Position numbers and translations under genes: made by a program
In this document: positions 37,108 to 45,449 of the stretch, piece by piece
How the letters are laid out: every line of letters starts with the position of its first letter
Numbering within the stretch: the first letter of the stretch is position 1
Assembly: GCF_000615905.1 (NCBI RefSeq)
Contig: NZ_BAMN01000002.1
Coordinates: 158,937 to 222,936 of the forward strand
DNA length: 64,000 bases
Reading direction: 5' to 3'
Source of the DNA: Companilactobacillus nodensis DSM 19682 = JCM 14932 = NBRC 107160
GTDB taxonomy: Bacteria; Bacillota; Bacilli; Lactobacillales; Lactobacillaceae
Notes under the pieces: generated by a model
The model's input: the letters and a program-made list of their open reading frames with translations, nothing else
Database searches by the model: none
Told to the model about the DNA's origin: nothing

Positions 37108-38346
37108 TTATTCCTCCAAAGATGGGTAATCTAATGACACGATGTAGGAGAATAGTTGACCTATTGTCATATCATACATAACCTGATTTTTAGTATCTTT
37201 TTCAATAACATTGAAGACAGATTCGATCCAACAATTATTTCCGTAGTCCTGGACTAGTTCGCTGTCGTATGAAGTTAATTTTTTATTCTCGAAGTCAATA
37301 TGGTTGATTTGACTGATAGTTGATTTACGACGTAATTGACGTTGAATTGACAAGTTATGCTTATCGGCAATATCAATTAAGGCGTTGGTTAACTTGTGCT
37401 GATCAGCGTTCAGCTCAGGATCGTATTCTTTGTGGTAGATATAAGTTAATGCGGAATCGATATCGTCGTGGGCTATTAATGTAGTTAGCTCCTCACTGTC
37501 AGGGTTGTAGAAGTAACAGTCATATGTAGCAGGATTGGAATCATCATCATCAGGAGCGTAATATCCAATGTCTTCAATAGCAGTTATTTCATAGACTTCA
37601 AATAACTTTGTGTGTATATCCTTTGAATATATTAGTTTCACATTAGCAAGTTCGTCTGGAGTAAGCGTAGGATATAGAATTAATTTCTTGATATTCTCAG
37701 CATTAATACCTAAATCAAGAGCGTAGAGTACTGCACTTAAAGAATTAGGTGTTACGATATTAAAATTTTTGTTATTAAATGGTGGGATAACGTAGTATAG
37801 CTCTCTGAAACAAGCCATACGATGATACATTTGTTTCATTACTTTATTGTATTCAAGGTCAACAAGGAATTTGTCATCGTCTTCTTTAACGGGCACTAAT
37901 TGTTGGTAATGATTAGTTTTGGCTTTTTGTAATGCCGTAATCAGTAGATTATCATTTAATACTTCATAACATTCAGTAGAATCTTGAGTGAAGTTATATA
38001 CATCAGATCCGTTGCCAGCGCCATGAGCTGGATTATTAATAAATTGTAAAACGAGATCAGGATTTAAACCCGGGAAACGAAATGTTGGAATGTTATATGA
38101 ATCGTGAAGTTCATTAATAGAATATTCGAAATCGCTAATACTTATTATGTCTGATTCTAGACTCATGTCTATGTTTTCTATCTTAAAGCGATTAACGTTA
38201 TGGCTCAAGCGCCAATTCTCATCAGAGAATAATGTAATCAAGCTATCTTTAACCAGTGTTACAGGTGACGAATAGTTATATGTGTACAGATTTAAGATCA
38301 TTCTATCTTTCATTAGTCCATTAATGTAATTGCTTTTGTCACTCAT
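37108..38346 (-). CDS. Uncharacterised protein, WYL-island paralogue 1
   Basis: A 412-residue soluble protein of unknown family. The N-terminus (YTYNYSSPVTLVKDSLITLFSDENWRL) and C-terminus (SVFNVIEKDTKNQVMYDMTIGQLFSYIVSLDY) match the paralogue at 39144-40304 (YNYSEPTRISDDTLVTLLSDE and VFEVFNSSTEESMRYDLSFGELVTYLLSL). The middle is more divergent. ATG 38346 follows GAGGGAG. It precedes the WYL regulator in one transcript and has the palindrome in its promoter. No enzymatic motif could be assigned. Confidence 0.75.
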   Translation of the reverse strand: MSDKSNYINGLMKDRMILNLYTYNYSSPVTLVKDSLITLFSDENWRLSHNVNRFKIENIDMSLESDIISISDFEYSINELHDSYNIPTFRFPGLNPDLVLQFINNPAHGAGNGSDVYNFTQDSTECYEVLNDNLLITALQKAKTNHYQQLVPVKEDDDKFLVDLEYNKVMKQMYHRMACFRELYYVIPPFNNKNFNIVTPNSLSAVLYALDLGINAENIKKLILYPTLTPDELANVKLIYSKDIHTKLFEVYEITAIEDIGYYAPDDDDSNPATYDCYFYNPDSEELTTLIAHDDIDSALTYIYHKEYDPELNADQHKLTNALIDIADKHNLSIQRQLRRKSTISQINHIDFENKKLTSYDSELVQDYGNNCWIESVFNVIEKDTKNQVMYDMTIGQLFSYIVSLDYPSLEE

Positions 38347-38389
38347 ATTATTCGCTCCCTCTATTTAATAATAATATTTTATCAATTCA

Positions 38390-38410
38390 ATACGACATAT
38401 TATGTCTAAT
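38390..38410. promoter_or_regulatory. Palindromic operator A (WYL island)
   Basis: ATACGACATATTATGTC followed by TAAT: the left arm is perfect, the right arm partly changed. It lies 44 bases before the 412-residue gene, just upstream of a -10-like AT stretch on the minus strand. Confidence 0.65.
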
Positions 38411-38412
38411 TT

Positions 38413-38453
38413 AAAAACACCTTTGGAACAATATCGTTCGAAAGGTGTTTTTT
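38413..38453 (-). terminator. Terminator of the UDG-like gene
   Basis: AAACACCTTT / AAAGGTGTTT stem with T-runs on both strands; it ends the glycosylase-fold gene transcript. Confidence 0.85.
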
Positions 38454-38462
38454 GATGATTGT

Positions 38463-39059
38463 TTATTTAGTAATTTCAAGGATCTTAGCGTGTGTGTTTT
38501 CGGCCTTCCAATGACCGTTAGCACCTGAATAATGAGGAATTGTTACAACGTTTCTCTTGGCGTGTGCAGATAAGGCTTCATATGAAGCACCGCCTAGGGC
38601 AACAATCGTGGCATCTTTTGGAATATTCAATTCATCAAGATGAGCTTCAAGAGCATCAACGTCGCTTTGATTAGGATTTACCTTTGTACTGTCACTTTCG
38701 ATAACGGGTGTTAGGTCAGTCATGAAGGCCCCCCACATGTCAGTGTTATATAGAGCAGCAGCTAGGCGATAGTCCATGCTCTTCTTTGCTCCGTGGAAGT
38801 TGAGGAAGTTAGTATTAGGATCTTGCTTTACTGCGGCATTACCAGGGTTTAGACCAACTAGAACGTATTTAACTTGTTTTAGTTGTTCAACGATATCATC
38901 AGATAAGGCATTTTTTGGAAAACTTTCAGGTTGATAAGATGCACCGAATAGTTTTTCTCTTTCACTATCGCTTTTATCGGCTAATGATTCAGTGGGTGTG
39001 TCCCAGATAGCCCAGCTATCAACAGTATTGAATGGTAATTCGTTAGTATTGTTTGTCAT
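38463..39059 (-). CDS. Uracil-DNA-glycosylase-superfamily protein
   Basis: A 198-residue single-domain protein. Motif 1 is LVGLNPGNAA (GxNPG type) and the C-terminal histidine motif is HYSGANGHW, the UDG-fold arrangement. The usual proline-serine of the second motif is replaced (HYSG), so glycosylase activity is not assured. Between them are MDYRLAAALY and LTPVIESDS. ATG 39059 follows AAGGGAGAG. It stands alone, flanked by the two paralogous unknown genes, with its own palindromic operator. It may act on damaged or foreign DNA. Confidence 0.75.
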   Translation of the reverse strand: MTNNTNELPFNTVDSWAIWDTPTESLADKSDSEREKLFGASYQPESFPKNALSDDIVEQLKQVKYVLVGLNPGNAAVKQDPNTNFLNFHGAKKSMDYRLAAALYNTDMWGAFMTDLTPVIESDSTKVNPNQSDVDALEAHLDELNIPKDATIVALGGASYEALSAHAKRNVVTIPHYSGANGHWKAENTHAKILEITK

Positions 39060-39104
39060 AATTTAATCTCTCCCTTATTTGATAATGCTATTTTAATATT
39101 TCAA

Positions 39105-39125
39105 TACGACATAATATGTCGTTTT
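39105..39125. promoter_or_regulatory. Palindromic operator B (WYL island)
   Basis: ACGACATAATATGTCGT is a perfect odd palindrome at 39107-39123. It lies 46 bases before the UDG-like gene on the minus strand. Confidence 0.75.
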
Positions 39126-39143
39126 AGATATTCTTTTAATGAT

Positions 39144-40304
39144 TTAGAATTCTTTTATTAATAGTGATAATAGGTAAGTTACTAGTTCACCGAATGAAAG
39201 ATCATAGCGCATTGATTCTTCAGTTGAGCTATTGAAGACCTCGAAGACAGACTCGTGATTGTATTCTGGATCAGCTAATTGTGTGTTGCCAATCAAGTCA
39301 TCGATCGTATTGTTTTTGATGATGAAATGTTTGACGAGATAGCAGTTATCTTGTCGTCTTTCGCGGCGTTTAATGTAGACGTGAGCTTTGTCAGCGGTTT
39401 TGATAATCCAGTCAGATAGTTTCTTGGCATCGTCTTTACTAGTGTCAGGCAGATCATAGGAGACATGTATCAGAGCATCTCGAGCATCACTTTCAGCGAA
39501 TGGACCACCATATTCGAGGCTATTCTGGGAATTCAAGAATTGAAACTTCTTTATTATGTGATCTTCGTCTTTTTTTATAGGAATATTTTGAAGCAATTTG
39601 ATGTCGGAAATAGAAATGACCTCTCTGAAGTCAGAACAATAGTGATTTTCTAATCTCAGACGTGTGTCAGGGTTGGCGGCAATATCACTAGATATTTTAG
39701 GAAATAGTAACATTTGTTTGATATTGTAAGGCTTTATTTTGAGCACTAGACTAAGTAGTACTGCACCAAGCATTTTTTCAGGAATTTGTTTGAGAATGAA
39801 GTTATCATTAGAATCAATAATTTCATAAAAGACATGGTCCCAAGTAAACTTTTTTGGTACAGGCTTCTTGCTTAATACGAGATCATGATTTTCTAAATCA
39901 GGAATTACATTATCGTAGATGCAATCCCATGATTCCTTGAGTTCTTGATGAGATCCAACGACGTGCAGTCCCATCTTATTAATTTCATCAATTAGATCAA
40001 TAATGATTCGTAAGTTGGGTGTGCCTTGCGGTAGGATTTCAGATTTTTTTTCAGCCAATCGTTTGAAGAATTGAGATCTGAAATCATCCAGATCAGCATC
40101 GTCAATATATAATTCGCCGTATTCATTAAATAGTTGGAACCGAGCCTCACGCTTGGTCAGACGTCGTCTTTCATCTGACAATAAGGTGACTAATGTGTCA
40201 TCTGAAATTCTGGTTGGCTCGCTGTAGTTGTAGATCAACATGTTGACAGCCCAGCGCTTTTCGTCAAGGTATTTCTCGATATCAAGGTTTATTTTTCCTG
40301 CCAT
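39144..40304 (-). CDS. Uncharacterised protein, WYL-island paralogue 2
   Basis: A 386-residue soluble protein related to the 412-residue protein 0.8 kb away (see that entry for the shared segments). No known domain or catalytic motif is seen. It is transcribed alone, with operator C before it. ATG 40304 follows GAGGAG; a GTG at 40313 is in frame. Both paralogues end in a similar short hydrophobic helix. Confidence 0.75.
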   Translation of the reverse strand: MAGKINLDIEKYLDEKRWAVNMLIYNYSEPTRISDDTLVTLLSDERRRLTKREARFQLFNEYGELYIDDADLDDFRSQFFKRLAEKKSEILPQGTPNLRIIIDLIDEINKMGLHVVGSHQELKESWDCIYDNVIPDLENHDLVLSKKPVPKKFTWDHVFYEIIDSNDNFILKQIPEKMLGAVLLSLVLKIKPYNIKQMLLFPKISSDIAANPDTRLRLENHYCSDFREVISISDIKLLQNIPIKKDEDHIIKKFQFLNSQNSLEYGGPFAESDARDALIHVSYDLPDTSKDDAKKLSDWIIKTADKAHVYIKRRERRQDNCYLVKHFIIKNNTIDDLIGNTQLADPEYNHESVFEVFNSSTEESMRYDLSFGELVTYLLSLLIKEF

Positions 40305-40347
40305 CTTATCCACTCCTCTTATTTGATGTGACTATTATAAAATTTCA

Positions 40348-40368
40348 ATACGACATATTATGTCGTAT
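40348..40368. promoter_or_regulatory. Palindromic operator C (WYL island), perfect copy
   Basis: ATACGAC-N7-GTCGTAT, a perfect 21-base odd palindrome, 44 bases before the 386-residue gene and just upstream of TATAAT on the minus strand. Confidence 0.8.
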
Positions 40369-40473
40369 CTGTGATTAGTACCACTTAAACAACAAAAATA
40401 ACCACTCATACGTAATATCTATACAGAGTAACTTGGATGTGGTGTAATACATTTAACGAAAGGGTTGTTGGGT

Positions 40474-40926
40474 ATGAAAATCAGGGTGGACGTATCTTCG
40501 GATTATCCGGAAAGGGAGATTATTATCAAATCTCCATTGGATGATGACGAATTGAAAAAGTTAGTTAAACAAATAAAAATAATTCAAAACGAACTCAGTC
40601 AGATCAATGGTTATATTGGTGAGACGGTTTATTCGTTGGAACTCAAAAATATTTTGTTCTTTGAAACTAATGATCGAAATGTCTATGCCCATACTGTCAA
40701 TAATGCCTTTTTGATCCATTATCGTCTCTATGAATTGGAAGAGAAGTTGCCAGATAATTACTTACGTATCTCCAAGTCATCAATTTTGAACTTGAACGAA
40801 ATAAGTTCATTGACTAGGTCAGTAACTGGTAATTTGGTTCAATTCAAAAATACCTATAAGACGTTGTATGTTTCGAGGCGATTCTTGAAAGATTTAAAAA
40901 ACAGCTTAGATAAAAGGGAGTTTTGA
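40474..40926 (+). CDS. LytTR-domain transcriptional regulator
   Basis: A 150-residue protein. The C-terminal LytTR domain (about 50-145: IGETVYSLELKNILFFETNDRNVYAHT, then LRISKSSILNLNEI) binds DNA; the N-terminal part is short and has no receiver domain. Such stand-alone LytTR proteins usually pair with a membrane protein that restrains them, and here a LiaF-like membrane protein follows. ATG 40474 has GAAAGGG upstream. The two genes are nearly contiguous. Confidence 0.85.
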   Translation: MKIRVDVSSDYPEREIIIKSPLDDDELKKLVKQIKIIQNELSQINGYIGETVYSLELKNILFFETNDRNVYAHTVNNAFLIHYRLYELEEKLPDNYLRISKSSILNLNEISSLTRSVTGNLVQFKNTYKTLYVSRRFLKDLKNSLDKREF

Positions 40927-40928
40927 AT

Positions 40929-41672
40929 ATGAAAAATAGGAATGGAATATTCTGGGGCTTATTCTTACTGTTGAGTGCTGGAATCCTAATAGTCAGTCAG
41001 TTACATTTGATCACTTATACATTTAGTTTTTGGACAATCGTCGCAACGATTTTTCTTGTGGCGATGTTAATTAAGAGTTTGGTGTACTTCATGGTACCAG
41101 GGACGGTGTTCTCGCTGGCATTCTTAGCTATTTTGTATGCCAAACCGTTGCACATCACGGCAATAGTTCCTTGGACAGTCATCGGTGCAGCAATTTTGAT
41201 CTCGATTGGATTGTCATTGATCCTCCGTCCGTTCTTGATGAAGCATCATCCTTGGATGCGGTATGGTCATCACGGTGGTTATAATTGGCATGAACAACGC
41301 GGATATGATCACAACATTGACGTTAAGACAGTTGATGAATCGGACGTTGATGTCACTGTCAAAATGGGTAGCAGTGTTAGATATGTGACATCACAAGATT
41401 TCAAACAAGCTGATATCGATGTTAAAATGGGCAATGCCAAAGTTTATTTTGACAATGTGACTGTTCAAGATACCGCTACTATCAATGTCAATGTGTCGCT
41501 TGGCGGGGTTGAGTTGTATGTTCCTAGGAATTGGAATATTGTTAAGCAAATTGACAATAATAATATGAGTGGTATTAGTGAAGAGGGAAAACCAGTCGTT
41601 ACGGAGGATAGCCCAAGTATTACGCTTCGTGGCTATTACTCATTAGCTGGATTGAAAATTTGTTATATATAA
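40929..41672 (+). CDS. LiaF-like membrane protein
   Basis: A 247-residue protein with four membrane segments in residues ~6-105, a short His/Tyr-rich stretch (MKHHPWMRYGHHGGYNWHE), and a C-terminal beta-helical LiaF/DUF2154 domain (about 140-240; VKMGSSVRYV, KMGNAKVYFD, VSLGGVELYVPRNW). LiaF senses envelope stress with a two-component system; here it probably restrains the adjacent LytTR regulator. ATG 40929 is preceded by GGGAG; it starts 3 bases after the LytTR stop. Confidence 0.8.
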   Translation: MKNRNGIFWGLFLLLSAGILIVSQLHLITYTFSFWTIVATIFLVAMLIKSLVYFMVPGTVFSLAFLAILYAKPLHITAIVPWTVIGAAILISIGLSLILRPFLMKHHPWMRYGHHGGYNWHEQRGYDHNIDVKTVDESDVDVTVKMGSSVRYVTSQDFKQADIDVKMGNAKVYFDNVTVQDTATINVNVSLGGVELYVPRNWNIVKQIDNNNMSGISEEGKPVVTEDSPSITLRGYYSLAGLKICYI

Positions 41673-41674
41673 TT

Positions 41675-41713
41675 AAAAAACAATTACAAATTATGATTTT
41701 GTAATTGTTTTTT
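41675..41713 (+). terminator. Terminator of the LytTR/LiaF operon
   Basis: AAAAACAATTACAAA / TTTGTAATTGTTTTT stem with a T-run. Confidence 0.9.
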
Positions 41714-41729
41714 AGAGGAGATAATTAAA

Positions 41730-42614
41730 TTGAAAATTACAGATGGATATGTGCCATTCCATGAATACAAAACTTACTATCGAGTAACTGGTGATTTGAG
41801 TTCAGGCAAGACGCCATTACTATTACTTCATGGTGGTCCGGGTTCAACGCACAATTACTTTGAAGTATTCGATCAATTGGCTGAAGAGACAGGACGTCCA
41901 ATTGTTATGTATGACCAAATCGGCTGTGGCAAGTCGAGTATTCCTGATGACAAAAATATTTATACTGCGGCTACATGGGTCGATGAATTACAAACATTGC
42001 GCGAGTATCTAGGATTGAAGTCGGTTCACCTCTTGGGTCAATCATGGGGTGGGATGCTGGAGATTATCTACATGTGTGATTACGCTCCAAAAGGCATTAA
42101 GAGCATGATTCTCGCCAGCACTTTGTCTTCATCACAACTTTGGGCACAAGAACAACATCGGATGATCAAGTTCATGTCGCTAGTGGATCAGACCGCGATT
42201 TCACATGCAGAGGCGACTAATGATTTCACAGCACCAGATTACTTAGTCGCTAATGATCACTTCATGGAACAACATGCGTCAGGACCAGTTACAGATGAGT
42301 CGCCTGAGTACTTGCGTCGTGAAAAAATCTTTGGAGACGTAGCTTATGAAACAGCCTGGGGACCAAACGAGTATTATCCAACTGGTAATTTGAAGGATTA
42401 TGATTATACGAATAAGTTACAGAAGATTGATACACCAACGCTAGTAACTAGCGGAACGGATGATTTATGTACACCGCTGATTGCCAAGACTATGTATGAT
42501 CAATTGCCAAATACGGAGTGGACCTTGTTTGCCCACAGTCGTCATATGGCCTTTATTGATGAGACTGATGCTTATCTGAAACGATTGAATAAGTGGTTGG
42601 AAGAGAATGCCTAA
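41730..42614 (+). CDS. pepI: Proline iminopeptidase (alpha/beta hydrolase)
   Basis: A 294-residue serine peptidase that frees N-terminal proline from peptides. The oxyanion loop HGGPGSTHNYF (residues ~34-44), nucleophile GQSWGG (Ser at about 107), the catalytic Asp in TSGTDDLCTP and the His in HSRHMAF are present in the usual order. Start TTG 41730 follows GAGGAGATAA. It is a classic LAB casein/peptide-use enzyme. The length is as expected. Confidence 0.92.
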   Translation: MKITDGYVPFHEYKTYYRVTGDLSSGKTPLLLLHGGPGSTHNYFEVFDQLAEETGRPIVMYDQIGCGKSSIPDDKNIYTAATWVDELQTLREYLGLKSVHLLGQSWGGMLEIIYMCDYAPKGIKSMILASTLSSSQLWAQEQHRMIKFMSLVDQTAISHAEATNDFTAPDYLVANDHFMEQHASGPVTDESPEYLRREKIFGDVAYETAWGPNEYYPTGNLKDYDYTNKLQKIDTPTLVTSGTDDLCTPLIAKTMYDQLPNTEWTLFAHSRHMAFIDETDAYLKRLNKWLEENA

Positions 42615-42615
42615 A

Positions 42616-42661
42616 AAATAAACTAGAACAGATTTTTAAAATTTGTTCTAGTTTATTTTTT
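42616..42661. terminator. Bidirectional terminator, pepI / mazF
   Basis: AAACTAGAACA / TGTTCTAGTTT stem with T-runs on both strands. Confidence 0.9.
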
Positions 42662-43013
42662 ATTTAAGCATATTAAAATTAAAATTGAATTCTACTAGCT
42701 GCATGACTATTAGGAATTCGTTTATATTCATTTTTTCTATAAATACCGGATTTCTTTTTCCATTTTTTGTTGCATCTAAAGAATATACCTGCTGAGTTAC
42801 TACCTGTCCTTCGGTAGCATATCCACTTAACGTGAAATATCCAGGTATAGAACGTATTGTATGTGTTATTGGAGAAACTATTATAAAGTTTGTTGCACTG
42901 TTGTAATCATCACTACTTATCACTAACGCTGGTCGTCTTTTTTTGATTTCATGACCACGAGTTGGATCAAAATCAATCCAAACGATGTCTCCCTGTCGGG
43001 GTTTATAATCCAT
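42660..43013 (-). CDS. mazF: MazF-family toxin (endoribonuclease)
   Basis: A 117-residue protein with the MazF start (QGDIVWIDFDPTRGHEIKKRRPALVIS), the SPITH motif and QVYSLDA. It cleaves mRNA at specific sites. ATG 43013 overlaps the last base of the mazE stop (TAATG), so the pair is translationally coupled. Confidence 0.9.
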   Translation of the reverse strand: MDYKPRQGDIVWIDFDPTRGHEIKKRRPALVISSDDYNSATNFIIVSPITHTIRSIPGYFTLSGYATEGQVVTQQVYSLDATKNGKRNPVFIEKMNINEFLIVMQLVEFNFNFNMLK

Positions 43014-43234
43014 TATTCTACCTCATCAAAGGATATATCAGACCACTCTTCGGGTGTGTACATTGATCCAGGCTTGGCATCTTTATAAGGATTTTTAATT
43101 TTAGGTACAAGTATGTAACCACCATTACTTTTATCCTTTACCATAAGCCAAGTATCGCCTTTTTTTATGTTGGCTTCTTTGGGTAGGGCAAGTGCTAGAG
43201 AGTTTCCTCTTTGTACGGCTTTGACTTCTAACAT
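43013..43234 (-). CDS. mazE: MazE-family antitoxin
   Basis: A 73-residue AbrB/MazE-type protein: VKAVQRGNSLALALPKEA, then an acidic C-terminus that binds MazF (YTPEEWSDISFDEVE). ATG 43234 lies well after GAAGGGA. An inverted repeat upstream is the probable autoregulatory operator. Confidence 0.85.
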   Translation of the reverse strand: MLEVKAVQRGNSLALALPKEANIKKGDTWLMVKDKSNGGYILVPKIKNPYKDAKPGSMYTPEEWSDISFDEVE

Positions 43235-43259
43235 AACAACCAATCCCTTCTTCATTTAG

Positions 43260-43284
43260 TATAACGAGTATAACTTGTTATACT
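43260..43284. promoter_or_regulatory. mazEF operator
   Basis: GTATAAC half-sites: AGTATAAC-TT-GTTATACT is a perfect inverted repeat (43267-43284) with another TATAAC copy just 5'. It lies 26 bases before mazE. Confidence 0.65.
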
Positions 43285-43312
43285 AATAAAAACAAACTAT
43301 TGAAATGAGCTT

Positions 43313-43771
43313 TTATTTAACAGTATTAGTTTTGATTCTACCCAAAGAAATCTTACGATCAACAAACTTCTCATTAGTTTGTCCTAATGTCACAGCGAAC
43401 AGTGGCTTAAAGAATTCTGGAACAACACCATCGGGAATTGAACTAATGCATGCCATATTGTAATTGGCGCCAACACCTTGATCTTCAGCAGCCAGTTCAA
43501 TGTTATGAGCGATTGCACCGGATGAAATATATTCCATGCGACTAGGATTCTTAGCTGAGATCACGATAACAGTTGGTGCATCGTAAATATTATTTAGTTT
43601 AGCTAGTACTTTTGAATTTTGAATTACAGTCAAACGATAATCATCATAATTACCCATACCAACGGGACCGGCGTTTGCGGCAATGAGAATTTTGTTCAAT
43701 TGTTCAGCGGTCATTTGTCCAGAGTACTCACGAATAGCCTTGCGCGAACTGATCATATTTAATGTTTCCAT
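43313..43771 (-). CDS. Nitroreductase-family protein
   Basis: A 152-residue FMN-dependent nitroreductase-fold protein. SSRKAIREYSGQMTAEQLNKIL at the N-terminus and GAIAHNIELAAEDQGVGANY in the middle are family features. It is shorter than usual nitroreductases (about 170-210), so it is a small subfamily. The substrate is unknown. The ATG follows AAAGGAGTG. Confidence 0.8.
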   Translation of the reverse strand: METLNMISSRKAIREYSGQMTAEQLNKILIAANAGPVGMGNYDDYRLTVIQNSKVLAKLNNIYDAPTVIVISAKNPSRMEYISSGAIAHNIELAAEDQGVGANYNMACISSIPDGVVPEFFKPLFAVTLGQTNEKFVDRKISLGRIKTNTVK

Positions 43772-43922
43772 GACGACGACACTCCTTTTGTTTACATGTA
43801 TATCATAGTATATTTCAGTGAAAATAATCCATAAGTTTAACTTATCAATTGATGTAATAATCGGAATTGGTTAAAAGCACTTCAGCTTGTAATATAGACC
43901 TCGAATAGAAAACGGAGGTTAC

Positions 43923-44922
43923 ATGTTAATGAATAATGAAGTAGTTGTATTGTTTGGTGCCGGTGCAATCGGTGAAGCAATCGTAAGTTATTGTTGGCCG
44001 ACTATAGTGAAGATAAATTAGAAATGATGAAAAAAGAATTAAGTGAAGCAGGTTTTTCAGTTGAAACAATCAAGGCAAATCTTTCTTCGAGAGATTCCAT
44101 CAAAGAAGTAGTTGCCAAGGCTCAATCACTTGGCGATATTATGGGCTGTGGTCACTGTGCTGCCTGTCTTGCCGGATTTGATGGCGATTGTTTGAACCAA
44201 GAAGCTGGTGGTAACGGTGGTTATCAAGGTGAGTATTTGAGATTTACTAACGCCAACTGGGCTTTGGTCAAGATACCTGGCAAGCCTGAAGATTATTCTG
44301 ACGAAATGCTTAATAATTTCTTGGCATTAGCTGATGTTATGGCTACTGGTTTCCACGCTGCAACGAGTGCTGAAGTCAAAAAAGGTGATACAGTCGTTGT
44401 TATGGGTGACGGAGCTGTTGGTCTGAGTGGTGTGATTGCGGCCAAATTGCTTGGAGCAAAGCGTATTATTGCTATGAGTCGTCATGAAGACAGACAAAAA
44501 TTGGCTAAAGAATTCGGTGCAACTGATATTATCCCTGAACGTGGGGATGAGGCAGTCACAAAAGTTATGGAATTAACTGGTAGTGGTGCTGATGCAGTTC
44601 TTGAATGTGTCGGAACAGAACAATCAGTTGATACGGCTGTTAAAGTTGGTCGTCCAGGTGCTATTGTTGGTCGTGTTGGAGTACCACAGAAGCCTGAAAT
44701 GAATACTAATAATTTGTTCTGGAAAAATATTGGTTTACGTGGCGGAATCGCTCGGTAACAACTGATGATAAGAATATTTTGCTTGATGCCGTGTTGAATG
44801 GTGAGATTAATCCTGGCAAAGTATTCACTAAGAGATTTGATCTTGATCATATTCAAGATGCATATGAAGCCATGGATAAGCGTGAAGCTATTAAGTCATT
44901 GTTGATTATTAGTGATAAATAA
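43923..44922 (+). pseudogene. Fused SDR / zinc alcohol dehydrogenase remnant
   Basis: The first ~65 codons are the start of a short-chain dehydrogenase (VVVLFGAGAIGEAIV, then LLADYSEDKLEMMKKELSEAGF) with a small deletion and frameshift near 43985. At about 44140 the sequence switches to the interior of a zinc alcohol dehydrogenase (CGHCAACLAGFDGDC...), lacking its N-terminal catalytic zinc site. One base is missing near 44753 (compare GIAAVTTYDKK in the intact gene), then the frame is open to TAA 44922. The zinc part is very similar to 46884-47927. It is not functional as either enzyme. Confidence 0.85.
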
Positions 44923-44935
44923 TTTAAAAAATTAA

Positions 44936-44972
44936 AAGGAGTTACAGAATAATTTCTGTGACTCCCTTTTTG
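44936..44972 (+). terminator. Terminator after the dehydrogenase pseudogene
   Basis: AGGAGTTACAGAA / TTCTGTGACTCC stem, TTTTT follows. Confidence 0.85.
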
Positions 44973-45049
44973 TTATATAAAGATAATTATTTAATAATAT
45001 ACTAACTTGCCTGTATGATTGCTATTTATAATACCTCATAATTAAACTA

Positions 45050-45330
45050 CGCAATTTGTTAGTGTGGTTGTCGTAGCTGAGTAAAGGAGGTGTCGCCATA
45101 GTTAGTAGCCTGGTGTTAATCCAATCAGAAAGGAACGACTTTTGTTTGTCTATTTAGTGAATTATTCTTGTGATGTTGGTATATCTAAGAGCAATTGTCA
45201 CAGTAACTCATTCGTTACTGATTGCTACATTTAAGCTAATAATCACGTTAAAGATAATAATTCGTATACTAAAAAAACGAACCCCATTGACCTAGCCGCC
45301 AGTTGGTTCGTTTTTTAAATGTAATATCGG
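45050..45330 (+). ncRNA. Possible type I toxin-antitoxin locus (Fst/holin-like toxin type)
   Basis: AAAGGAGGTGTCGCC (45083-45097) looks like the leader of a holin-like type I toxin, but ATA, not ATG, follows. Further on a 40-residue hydrophobic and basic frame (45173-45295, MLVYLRAIVTV... ending ILKKRTPLT) runs into a strong bidirectional hairpin (AAAAAACGAACC 45272-45283 / GGTTCGTTTTTT 45305-45316). This overlap of a toxin tail and a shared terminator is typical of Fst-like loci. It may be a degenerate copy. Confidence 0.4.
45173..45295 (+). CDS. Possible small hydrophobic peptide (type I toxin-like)
   Basis: 40 residues, a hydrophobic stretch (LLIATFKLIITLKIIIRIL) with a basic end. No ribosome-binding site is near ATG 45173. 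See the surrounding locus. Confidence 0.3.
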   Translation: MLVYLRAIVTVTHSLLIATFKLIITLKIIIRILKKRTPLT

Positions 45331-45351
45331 CTACCGCACTGCGGAATTGCC

Positions 45352-45383
45352 AGCAGACTACTGACAATAGTCTGCTTTTTTTG
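45352..45383 (+). terminator. Terminator upstream of the LysR gene
   Basis: AGCAGACTA / TAGTCTGCT stem with a 7-base loop and seven Ts. It may end a transcript from the type I-like locus. Confidence 0.8.
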
Positions 45384-45449
45384 TTATCTTTTAGTACAAT
45401 TGCATTATAACAAGGAAAGATTTGCAGTTCAAATTAAGAGGTCTTAATT

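Noticed and set aside
43991..44758. Functional alcohol dehydrogenase
   Set aside because: The catalytic zinc site is absent and the C-terminus is out of frame.
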